This document shows, in pieces, positions 25,314 to 33,130 of a stretch of DNA of 64,000 nt; position 1 is the stretch's first letter, and each line of letters starts with the position of its first letter. The stretch covers positions 16,975-80,974 of the forward strand of contig JADLFN010000065.1 of the NCBI GenBank assembly GCA_020845475.1, written 5' to 3'. The DNA is from Planctomycetota bacterium (GTDB taxonomy: Bacteria; Planctomycetota; UBA8742; UBA2392). Made by a program: the position numbers and the translations under genes. The notes under the pieces were generated by a model. It worked only from the letters and a program-made list of their open reading frames with translations, did no database searches and was not told the DNA's origin.

Positions 25314-25838
25314 ATGCAGGAACTGGGATTTTTCATGTCATTGTGCGTGGTGGGGCTGGTCGCCTACATCGTGGGCGGCTTGTTTGACTCCCGCCGGCGC
25401 GCGGCCCGGCGTGCCTACAGTGAAGCCCAGAGCGTCCAGTCCGACAGAGATTTTGAAACGGGCATCAGCGCGCTGAACCCGGTGCCCGCGGAATTCGGTG
25501 CCCGGTTTCGTAAGGCGGTGGGCGGGGCGCTGGGTGTCGAGCCTTCCAGGCTGGGCCCGCAGGACCGCATCATTGCCGACCTGCGCGTGTTTGGCTTTGA
25601 CGCGATGGATCTTGCCGGCGCCCTGGAGCGGGCTTTTGACGTGCGCGTGCGCGTGGTGGATGTCGTTCGCGCCGGAACGCTGCGCAAGCTGGCGCTCCTG
25701 ATCCATGAGCGCGCCCAGGAAATCAGCGACCACGAACCGCCCCTGCACCGCGACCCTGTTCCCAAAGTTCAGCCGCCCAAGTCCGACGCCGAACAGGATG
25801 GCAACAATGCACCGCCCGCGGGGCCGGTGCAAGCCTGA
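25314..25838 (+). CDS. Membrane-anchored acyl-carrier-protein-like protein lacking the serine
   Basis: GGAGG lies five bases before ATG 25314. The 174-residue product has one N-terminal membrane helix (about 5-24), a basic stretch (DSRRRAARRA) and an ACP-like four-helix domain (about 62-132) with PQDRIIADLRVFGFDAMDLAGALERAF. At the phosphopantetheine site, where a DSL/DSM is expected, it reads D96-A97-M98, so Ser is replaced by Ala. The tail is Pro/acid-rich and disordered. It cannot carry an acyl chain by the usual route and may be a scaffold or a regulatory decoy. The ACP relationship rests on the pattern and needs a profile search. Confidence 0.65.
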   Translation: MQELGFFMSLCVVGLVAYIVGGLFDSRRRAARRAYSEAQSVQSDRDFETGISALNPVPAEFGARFRKAVGGALGVEPSRLGPQDRIIADLRVFGFDAMDLAGALERAFDVRVRVVDVVRAGTLRKLALLIHERAQEISDHEPPLHRDPVPKVQPPKSDAEQDGNNAPPAGPVQA

Positions 25839-25846
25839 GTGGCCGG

Positions 25847-26830
25847 TCAACCGTCGGCAGTGATCGCAGAGACTAGTTCCAGTTTGACGCGTTCAGCATC
25901 GGCGTTGGCCACCTGGCAGGTGCCCGCAGCCACATGGCCGCCGCCCCCGTACTTGAGCATCAATTCGCCCACGTTGGTTTTGCTGTCGCGTTTGAGAATC
26001 GACTTGCCCACCGCAAACACCGTGTTCGATTTATCTTTGCCCCACATGACGTGCATGGAGATGCTGGCCTTGGGGTAGAGCGCATAGCACATGAAGCGAT
26101 TGCCTGCGTAAATGACTTCTTCCTTGCGCAGATCGAGCACGAGCATTTGTTTGTTCATGCGCCCGCAACGTACAAGCTGGTCGTTGAACAAGTGTTCGTG
26201 CTCGTGGTACAGGTCCACGCGTTCCTTGACGTCCGGGTGCTTGAGGATCTCCTCGATGTTCTTGTCGCGGCAATAGCCCATCAGATCCATCATCAACTGG
26301 TAGTTCGCAACCCGGAAATCCTTGAAGCGTCCCAGCCCGGTGCGCGGATCCATGATGAAATTCAGCAGCGTCCATGCGCGCGGGCGCGAGATGTCCTCGA
26401 GGTCGTACTGTGCGCTGTCGGCCTGGTCCACGGCCTCCATCATCGCATCGCTGACCTTCGGAAAGCGCTCACGCCCGCCGAAGTGCTGGTACACCACACG
26501 AGCCGCTGAAGGCGCCAGCGGATTGGTCACGTAGTTTGCGCTCGAGCCCACGCGCTTGAGTTCGCTGGCGTGATGGTCAAAGGCCAGGTGGACACGGGGA
26601 TCAAACGGCAGGTTGGTCGTGATGTCGTTCTTGGAAAGTTCAACCTTGCCGTCCTGCACGTCTTTGGGATGCACGAACTTGACATCCGCGATCATGTCCA
26701 GCTCGCGCAACAGGATGCCGCACACGAGGCCATCGAAGTCACTGCGTGTGACCAGCCGGTACTTCTTTGTCTCCTCTTTTGCCGGCTTTGCCGACGCCTT
26801 CGGAGACGCCTTTGCTGACGCCTTTGCCAT
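25847..26830 (-). CDS. DHH-family phosphoesterase
   Basis: ATG 26830 is chosen because the preceding in-frame residues are not conserved-looking; an AGGTG lies upstream. After a repetitive Ala/Lys N-terminus (KASAKASPKASAKPAKEE) it has the DHH motifs TRSDFDGLVCGILL and LAFDHHASEL and ends in the DHHA1 signature KYGGGGHVAAGTCQV. 327 residues. DHH/DHHA1 enzymes hydrolyse cyclic dinucleotides, nanoRNA or polyphosphate with Mn; the subtype cannot be told here. It follows the Rrf2 gene by 59 bases on the same strand. Confidence 0.85.
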   Translation of the reverse strand: MAKASAKASPKASAKPAKEETKKYRLVTRSDFDGLVCGILLRELDMIADVKFVHPKDVQDGKVELSKNDITTNLPFDPRVHLAFDHHASELKRVGSSANYVTNPLAPSAARVVYQHFGGRERFPKVSDAMMEAVDQADSAQYDLEDISRPRAWTLLNFIMDPRTGLGRFKDFRVANYQLMMDLMGYCRDKNIEEILKHPDVKERVDLYHEHEHLFNDQLVRCGRMNKQMLVLDLRKEEVIYAGNRFMCYALYPKASISMHVMWGKDKSNTVFAVGKSILKRDSKTNVGELMLKYGGGGHVAAGTCQVANADAERVKLELVSAITADG

Positions 26831-26889
26831 GGTGCACCTGAAGTGGCCTTTGGGGCAATATACAGTCCGGAGCGTGCGGTTGTAGTGGC

Positions 26890-27339
26890 CTAGATTTGAT
26901 AGCTGGAGTCCTGGGCCCGCCGGGTCAGCGCCTGCACTTCCCACTCCTGCATGTCCGCCAGTGAAGTTCGATCAAGCACCAGGGCCATGTTTTCACTTAC
27001 CCTGGTCATCACCATGCGCAAGCCGCATGATTGCACATCGGAGCACTCATCACACGCCTTGGGCTCAGGGCCGGCACAGGGCAGAACCGCAACGGGCCCC
27101 TCGAGACTGCGAACAATATCGCCGACCGAGATCTCGGCTGGAGAGCGTGCCAACGCATAGCCGCCGCCGCGCCCCTTCTTGCTGACCAGGAACCCGAGAT
27201 TCTTGAGGTCGAGCAAAATGAGCTCCAGGAACTTGTGCGGGATGCGCTGCCGCGCGCTGATCTCGGCGATCTGGGTCAAGCCCTGCCCATGGCATTTCGC
27301 CAGCGCTGAAAGCGCCAGCAGGGCGTACTTTGTTTTCAT
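26890..27339 (-). CDS. Rrf2-family regulator with a likely Fe-S cluster
   Basis: Start taken at ATG 27339 (MKTKYALLALSALAKCHGQG). A winged-helix DNA-binding domain (IPHKFLELILLDLKNLGFLV, KGRGGGYALARSP) leads to four cysteines at 88, 96, 99 and 105 within CAGPEPKACDECSDVQSC, the position where IscR, NsrR and RsrR bind an iron-sulfur cluster. It likely represses genes in response to Fe-S, NO or redox state. It lies at the 3' end of the WecA/carbamoyltransferase operon, 47 bases downstream, or has its own promoter. Confidence 0.9.
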   Translation of the reverse strand: MKTKYALLALSALAKCHGQGLTQIAEISARQRIPHKFLELILLDLKNLGFLVSKKGRGGGYALARSPAEISVGDIVRSLEGPVAVLPCAGPEPKACDECSDVQSCGLRMVMTRVSENMALVLDRTSLADMQEWEVQALTRRAQDSSYQI

Positions 27340-27386
27340 CGTGAGCACGCCAGAAGGCTAGCAATCCGCAGGCCTTTGACAAAAGC

Positions 27387-28868
27387 CTACAGCGGCTGCG
27401 TTCCGCCACGGCGTGAGCGTTCCGCTATGCGCTGTGTGCGGCGGCTGGGCGCTTTACTACGCGCCGGTTCCAACTGTTGCAGCGCGTCCATGAACACCGG
27501 AAACAAAGGGAGCAGCAGGTGTGCCGCAAAGGCCAGGCTGGTGCGCGAGGCTTGACGGCTCTCAAGCGCAAGCCAGCCGCACTTCACGCGGCCGCCGGCA
27601 TAGAGCGGAACATCAAGGGCGCGCGCATGTTCGTGATGAGCGCCCAGTTGCCAGCAACGGGCGCCATCGGCGTCGTACAGCGCAAGCGAAGAGAGGCGCA
27701 GCAGCGACATCAGGCGCAAGACCTTGGGGTCAGACAGGGCCGTGTTTGGATTGTCGGCCCCAACTTTGGAAAGCACTTCCGCAATATCTGTGGCTGGGCC
27801 TGCGGCCAGCAGGTTGCGCGGCGAAAGATATCCGCCCAGAAAATAGACGCCGGCGTAAAGCCCAAGCGGCAATGCCAAGGCGGCGGCTGCGAAAAGCGGC
27901 TCAAAGCGGGTCAACATGGATGCGCCGGCTGCAATCGCGGCCATGGCCAGCAGCGTCGCGGCTGCCCGTCTAGAGCCGCCGTCAAAGATCCAGAGCGCAA
28001 TATGATGAATGTGGCCGCGATCAGGCCGCAGCGGGCTTCGCCCCTGAATAATGCGGCGGAAGAACACCACCGTTACGTCCACAATCGGCAGCGAGAGCAG
28101 CAAGAACAAAGGTACGAGATCAATTGCGCCTTCCGGCGTGCGGACCGCCCGCAACGCCAGCGTCGCCGTGACAAAGCCAAGAAACGTGCTTCCCGAATCG
28201 CCCAAAAACGCGCGCGGCTTGCCCAGGTTCCAGCGCAGGAACGCCAGCGCCGCCACGCTTAGCGGCAGCGCCAAAGCAATTTCAGCGCTTCCGCCAAAGA
28301 AGCCCGAAGCGGCAATGCCGCACAGCCCGATGAAAGCCGCGCCGGCACAAAGCCCGTCAATGCCGTCAATCAGGTTGAATGCGTTGGTCAGCGCCACGAT
28401 GAACAAGACGGTCAGCGGCAGCGAGAACAGCCCCGTGTTGACTTCGGGCAACCCAAAGAGCGAGAAGCTGTCAAAGGAGAATCCCAGCGCCCATGCCCAG
28501 AGTCCGGCCAAGGATTGGACCGCAAGCTTGGCGATAGCACCCACGCCCTTGATGTCATCGAGTGAACCCATTGCCAAAATGGCCAGGGCGGGCAAGAGCA
28601 GGTAAACATGATTGATATCGTCGAGGTAGCTTTGCACCGAGAGTGCCTGCGAAGCCAGCAACTGCACCAGCAGGGCGGCAAACAGACCCGCAGCTATGGT
28701 CAGGCCGCCGGAGCGGGCCACGGTGTCGCCGTGTACGCCCCTCAGCTTCGGTGAATCAAGCATGCCGATGCGCCAGGCCGCCCGCCGCATGTAGCCGCCG
28801 GTCAGCAGCACAACGCCGCCCGCGGCCAGCAGGCCCATCAACAACGGAATGGTCTCAATTGCGAACAT
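27387..28868 (-). CDS. WecA/MraY-family polyprenyl-phosphate sugar-1-phosphate transferase with C-terminal extension
   Basis: A 493-residue integral membrane protein with about ten helices and the family motifs AMGSLDDIKG, TNAFNLIDGIDGLCAG, AFLGDSGSTFLG and PDRGHIHH. The HIHH ending favours the WecA/TagO side (UDP-HexNAc onto undecaprenyl phosphate) over MraY. After residue 350 a hydrophilic extension of about 140 residues follows, which is unusual. It initiates a lipid-linked polysaccharide. It starts three bases after the small membrane gene and is in the carbamoyltransferase operon. Confidence 0.88.
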   Translation of the reverse strand: MFAIETIPLLMGLLAAGGVVLLTGGYMRRAAWRIGMLDSPKLRGVHGDTVARSGGLTIAAGLFAALLVQLLASQALSVQSYLDDINHVYLLLPALAILAMGSLDDIKGVGAIAKLAVQSLAGLWAWALGFSFDSFSLFGLPEVNTGLFSLPLTVLFIVALTNAFNLIDGIDGLCAGAAFIGLCGIAASGFFGGSAEIALALPLSVAALAFLRWNLGKPRAFLGDSGSTFLGFVTATLALRAVRTPEGAIDLVPLFLLLSLPIVDVTVVFFRRIIQGRSPLRPDRGHIHHIALWIFDGGSRRAAATLLAMAAIAAGASMLTRFEPLFAAAALALPLGLYAGVYFLGGYLSPRNLLAAGPATDIAEVLSKVGADNPNTALSDPKVLRLMSLLRLSSLALYDADGARCWQLGAHHEHARALDVPLYAGGRVKCGWLALESRQASRTSLAFAAHLLLPLFPVFMDALQQLEPARSKAPSRRTQRIAERSRRGGTQPL

Positions 28869-28871
28869 GCT

Positions 28872-29291
28872 CTATCCGACAATGAGGAAGACTATGGAGG
28901 CCGCGCTGATTGCCGCCGTCAGCGCGATCATCCAGGCCGTGGCAGGAACCATGCGCTTGAACTGCGCAATCGCGCCGCCGAAAATCACGATCGTCGCCGC
29001 AAAGCAGGTGGTCGCGAAACCGATGATCACGCTCGTGAAGTCAAAGCGGTTCTGGGTTACCGAGAGGCTTCCGCCCTGGCTGACAAGACTGGCATTGCCG
29101 GGCGTGGACACGCCCAGATTGAAACGGGCGAAATAAGCCACCGCCAGCGCTAACAGCCCCAGCATGCACAGGCCAATGCACACCAGCGAGATCTCGCGCC
29201 CCAGCGCGCGCACTTCCGTGGCAAGGCTCTCCTTGCGCGCGGCTTCGCTTGCGGGATCGTAGATGCGGTCAATTTCCAGGTTGCCAGCCAT
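28872..29291 (-). CDS. Small membrane protein, about three helices
   Basis: A 139-residue protein with a charged N-terminus and helices near 35-54, 85-105 and 115-137; AGGA lies before ATG 29291. Seven bases separate it from the carbamoyltransferase stop and three from the WecA-like start, so the order carbamoyltransferase-small protein-transferase is one operon. No family recognised; it might help with export or anchoring of the glycan machinery. Confidence 0.7.
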   Translation of the reverse strand: MAGNLEIDRIYDPASEAARKESLATEVRALGREISLVCIGLCMLGLLALAVAYFARFNLGVSTPGNASLVSQGGSLSVTQNRFDFTSVIIGFATTCFAATIVIFGGAIAQFKRMVPATAWMIALTAAISAASIVFLIVG

Positions 29292-29298
29292 TCTATTC

Positions 29299-31119
29299 CT
29301 ATGTAGTTACGCGGCTCTGCCCGCTCCGCGCTTTCTTCTGTTCGCCAGTAGAACGTCGCACATCCGCGTGTCTTCGAATCAAGTAAGTGCCAAGCACAAC
29401 GGCGTCCATCTGCGTGCGCGCAAAGCAGTCGAGTGCCTGCGCCGGTGTACACACAATCGGCTCGTTCTCGTTGAAACTGGTGTTGAGCAGCACCGGTGTG
29501 CCGGTTTGCCTGCCGAATTCCGAAATCAGGCCGTGATAAAGCGGCTGATCGCGCTTGTTCACGGTCTGCACGCGGCCTGTGTTGTCCACGTGGTTAACGG
29601 CCGCCAGCTCGGTGCGTCTAGCCGCGCGGGTACGGTAAACCATGAGCATGAAGGGCGAGGGATGCGCGCTCTCAAAGTAATCCGAAAGGCGCTCCTCAAG
29701 AATGCTCGGGGCAAAGGGCCGGAAGTACTCGCGATGCTTGATGCGCGCGTTGAGCAACTCCTTCATGCCCGGGTGGCCGGGGTGGGCCAGAATGCTGCGC
29801 TGACCGAGCGCGCGCGGGCCCCACTCCATGGCTCCCTGGAACCAGCCGACAACCTTGCCCTGTGCGATCTCGGCAGCGGTTTCGTGCAGGAGCTTGGCTT
29901 CATCCAGGCGCGTGACGGTTAAGGGCGGCCCATGGGTCGCCCCTGCGAAGTCGCTGATTTCGCGGCCGATTTCTTCGTCTGAGAAGCTTGAACCCCATGC
30001 CGCGTGGCGCACTTCAAAGCGCGGCTGGCCGGCCTTTGCGCTCAAATACGCGGCCACGCCAATGGCCGTGCCGTCATCGCCGGCGGCGGGCTGAACGTAG
30101 AGGCGTTTGAACGGCGTTTGTTCGAGCAACTTGCCGTTGGCCACGCTGTTGAGCGCGACACCGCCCGCAAGGCACAGATCAGTCAAGCCGGTTTTTTCGT
30201 GCAACGCGCGCGCGATGTGCACGAACGCCTGCTCCAGACGCTGTTGCAGCGAAGCCGCGATGTCGCGATCGCGCTGGGTAATCGTTTCCGCTGGGCCATG
30301 TGCGCGTGGTGGCCCCAGCTCTTTGGAAAGCAGGCGCGTGAACAGGTGTTCAAAGTGCGGGCTGCCGTATTCGTCGGTCCCCGTCTCGACGCCTTCGGTG
30401 TGATGGTTGAAAAAACTCAGGTCGAGTTCAAAGCGCCCGCCTGCCTTGAAGCGCAGCAGCCTTTCAAAGAAGGCCGCGAATTTCGGCTCGCCATAAGGCG
30501 CGAGCCCCATGACCTTGCCTTCATCGCCGTAGCGGTCGTAGCCGATGAACTGGCAGATGGCCGTGTACAAGATGCCCAGGCTGTGCGGGTAAGTGACGCG
30601 CCAAAGCGGCTTGAGCTTCGAGCCCTCACCCACAGCCGCAAGGCAGCTTGCAAAATCCCCAAAGCCGTCAAGCGTCAGCACGGCTGCGCGCTCAAAGGGG
30701 CTGCAAAGAAAGGCGCTGGCGGCATGGCTGACGTGGTGCTCAACGCGTCGCACTTGCGCGCGCAGAGAAGCGCGCGGCGCGCCCATGGCATCGCAAAGTT
30801 GCTCTTCAAGGCCGGCAAGCGAGGCGCGATCTTTCAGACGTTTCTTGGCCACCTTGCCGATCCCGCCAAGATGCTTGAGCACATAGCTTGCCTTAGCCAC
30901 AAGGTTGGCGCGCGAATCACGAGCGATGCCGACTTCATCAAGATCGGAAAGCGATGCGCCGCCGATGCGCAATACTTCGGCGACGGCGAGTGCGGGAAAC
31001 CCCGCGCAATGCTTGATGCGATTGAGGCGCTCCTCGGCAACAGCCGCCACGAGCCGGCCATCGGCGTAAAGAGCCGCGGCTGCGTCCGCGTGATGCGCGT
31101 TGATGCCCAGCACAAGCAT
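29299..31119 (-). CDS. NodU/CmcH-family O-carbamoyltransferase
   Basis: ATG 31119 begins the canonical MLVLGINAHHADAAAALYAD. The 606-residue protein has the N-terminal ASKHA-like domain (VEHHVSHAASAFL, LTLDGFGDFASC, LAGGVALNSVANG) and the C-terminal YrdC-like domain (GWFQGAMEWGPRALGQRSIL). Such enzymes transfer carbamoyl from carbamoyl phosphate via carbamoyl-AMP onto sugar hydroxyls, as in nodulation factors and antibiotics. With the WecA-like gene downstream, a carbamoylated surface glycan is the most likely product. First gene of the operon; a TATAAT box lies upstream. Confidence 0.93.
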   Translation of the reverse strand: MLVLGINAHHADAAAALYADGRLVAAVAEERLNRIKHCAGFPALAVAEVLRIGGASLSDLDEVGIARDSRANLVAKASYVLKHLGGIGKVAKKRLKDRASLAGLEEQLCDAMGAPRASLRAQVRRVEHHVSHAASAFLCSPFERAAVLTLDGFGDFASCLAAVGEGSKLKPLWRVTYPHSLGILYTAICQFIGYDRYGDEGKVMGLAPYGEPKFAAFFERLLRFKAGGRFELDLSFFNHHTEGVETGTDEYGSPHFEHLFTRLLSKELGPPRAHGPAETITQRDRDIAASLQQRLEQAFVHIARALHEKTGLTDLCLAGGVALNSVANGKLLEQTPFKRLYVQPAAGDDGTAIGVAAYLSAKAGQPRFEVRHAAWGSSFSDEEIGREISDFAGATHGPPLTVTRLDEAKLLHETAAEIAQGKVVGWFQGAMEWGPRALGQRSILAHPGHPGMKELLNARIKHREYFRPFAPSILEERLSDYFESAHPSPFMLMVYRTRAARRTELAAVNHVDNTGRVQTVNKRDQPLYHGLISEFGRQTGTPVLLNTSFNENEPIVCTPAQALDCFARTQMDAVVLGTYLIRRHADVRRSTGEQKKARSGQSRVTT

Positions 31120-31150
31120 GATGTTCCGCCCAGAGTTGTTGGCTCGATTT

Positions 31151-31180
31151 ATTATAGAAGGTCCGGCAATCGATTCGCCA
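31151..31180 (-). promoter_or_regulatory. Promoter candidate for the carbamoyltransferase operon
   Basis: A perfect TATAAT -10 on the minus strand (31156-31151) sits 32 bases from ATG 31119. The -35 region (near 31175-31180, TGGCGA) is a weak match, so the box is well placed but only the -10 is convincing. Confidence 0.5.
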
Positions 31181-31343
31181 AAGTCTCGCGTGTAATTAGC
31201 ACAGCCTGCAGATTTCCCGGGCTTTGCGGTCATCCGCATGGTGATTCCGTGGTTGCGCGGCTCAAAGTTGGAAGCGGGATACCGGAGAAAAAACTTCACG
31301 GAAACGCTTGCGACTTCGAGTCAACTCAGTAGCCCTGTTACCC

Positions 31344-33068
31344 ATGAAGCTGAGGCCCGACGAAATCGTTCAGCTTTTCCTGGCCGTGGCGGCGCTGCTT
31401 GGCGTCGGGCGCGCGCTGGGCGAGCTTGCACGCAAGCTGGGCCAGCCCTCGGTGCTGGGCGAAATGCTTGCGGGTATCGTGCTCGGGCCCACCGTGCTGG
31501 GCTATTTTGCGCCTGAAGCGATGCTCTATCTGTTTCCAGCGACAGGCAGCGTGCCCATCGCGCTTGATGCCCTGACCACCGTTGCAATTTCACTGTTCCT
31601 GCTGGTGGCCGGCATGGAAGTGGATCTTTCCACGATGTTCCGCCAGGGCCGCGTCGCCGTGGGTGTCGGCGTGGGCAGCACCCTTTTGCCTTTTGCACTT
31701 GGGTTTGGTGTTTTCTACTTCGGCGCGGCTGGCGGAGGCTCAACCGGCACCGGCACATTGATCTTCGCGCTGTTCATGGCAACTGCGCTCTCGATCTCGG
31801 CCCTGCCCGTGATCGCCAAGACGCTGCTTGACCTCGGCATGTACCGCAGCGACATCGGCATGTTGATCGTCGCCGTTGCCATCTTCAACGATCTCGTGGG
31901 CTGGATCGTGTTTGCGCTTGTGCTCAGTCTCATGGGCGGGGGCCACGGCCATCGTTTTGATGTGGGGGAAACCGTAACGCTGACACTGGGTTTTGCTGCC
32001 ATCATGCTCACGATCGGTCGCTGGTTCATCAACGCCATTTTGCCGTGGCTTCAGGCCCATTTGAGCTGGCCGGGCGGCGTGCTGGGATTTGCCCTGACAA
32101 TTACGCTCGCCGGCGCCGCGTTCACGGAGTGGATTGGCGTTCACGCCATCTTTGGCGCATTCCTGGTGGGTGTGGCACTGGGTGATTCGCAGCATCTGCG
32201 CGAGCGCACCCGCACCACGATTGACCAGTTCGTTTCGTTCGTGTTCGCTCCGCTGTTTTTTGCCAGCATTGGCCTGCGCGTGGACTTTGTGGCTGACTTT
32301 GACTGGATGCTCGTCAGCGTGATTTTCGTGCTGGCGTGTGCGGGCAAGATCATAGGCAGCGGCGTAGCGGCAAGGCTGTTAGGCATGCCTGCTCGCCAAA
32401 GCTGGGCGGTGGGCTTTGGCCTCAATGCGCGCGGCGCCATGGAAATCATTCTTGGGTTGCTCGCGCTCGATGCCGGGCTGATCGACAAGCGCATGTTCGT
32501 GGCCCTGGTAGTAATGGCGCTGGGCACCTCGATGCTCGCCGGCCCCGTGATGCTCCGCCTGTTGCAGCGCAAGAAATCACGGCGTTTTACGGCTCTTGTC
32601 GGCGCGGGCAGCTTCATCCCTGAAATGCGCGCCACGGATCGTTTCAAGGCTATCCTTGAACTCGTGCCGGTATCGGGCGCCAGAGGCGTTGACCTGGCAG
32701 CCGCGTCGGATGCCGTGATTGAGCGCGAGCGCGTAATCCCAACCGGCCTGGGCAACGGCATTGCATTGCCCCACGCGCGAATCAAGGGATTGGCCGCGCC
32801 GCAGATCGCGATGGGGATTTCCAAGCAGGGCATTGACTTTGATTCGCCCGACGGCGAGCCGGCGCACATCATCTGCATCATCCTCACGCCGCAAGAGGAC
32901 CAGACGACGGCGTTGGAACTGTACCGCGACATCCTGACAACGTTCAAAGACAAAGACTTCCGCGAAAAGGTCCTGCGGGTCAAAAGCTATACCGAATTGC
33001 TCGCACTGCTCGCGAGTGGCACCGGGCCCCGCCCGGGCGAAGCCACCGTCGCGCCCGCCGCGCATTGA
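31344..33068 (+). CDS. CPA2 cation/proton antiporter fused to a PTS EIIA domain
   Basis: The first 400 residues are a monovalent cation:proton antiporter-2 domain with about 12 helices and QPSVLGEMLAGIVLGPTVLG, ISLFLLVAGMEVDL, GVHAIFGAFLVG and GLNARGAMEIILGLLALD. The last 130 residues are a fructose/nitrogen-type PTS EIIA domain with the phosphorylatable His477 in GIALPHARIKG. Antiport may thus be linked to PTS phosphorylation or nutrient state. ATG 31344 is used; no good ribosome site is visible and a TTG at 31308 is possible. It diverges from the carbamoyltransferase operon. Confidence 0.88.
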   Translation: MKLRPDEIVQLFLAVAALLGVGRALGELARKLGQPSVLGEMLAGIVLGPTVLGYFAPEAMLYLFPATGSVPIALDALTTVAISLFLLVAGMEVDLSTMFRQGRVAVGVGVGSTLLPFALGFGVFYFGAAGGGSTGTGTLIFALFMATALSISALPVIAKTLLDLGMYRSDIGMLIVAVAIFNDLVGWIVFALVLSLMGGGHGHRFDVGETVTLTLGFAAIMLTIGRWFINAILPWLQAHLSWPGGVLGFALTITLAGAAFTEWIGVHAIFGAFLVGVALGDSQHLRERTRTTIDQFVSFVFAPLFFASIGLRVDFVADFDWMLVSVIFVLACAGKIIGSGVAARLLGMPARQSWAVGFGLNARGAMEIILGLLALDAGLIDKRMFVALVVMALGTSMLAGPVMLRLLQRKKSRRFTALVGAGSFIPEMRATDRFKAILELVPVSGARGVDLAAASDAVIERERVIPTGLGNGIALPHARIKGLAAPQIAMGISKQGIDFDSPDGEPAHIICIILTPQEDQTTALELYRDILTTFKDKDFREKVLRVKSYTELLALLASGTGPRPGEATVAPAAH

Positions 33069-33130
33069 ACTGACATTCTCTCGTTTCAGACTACGGCGCG
33101 GCTGCGGTCCCCAAGCTACACTCCCCGCCC

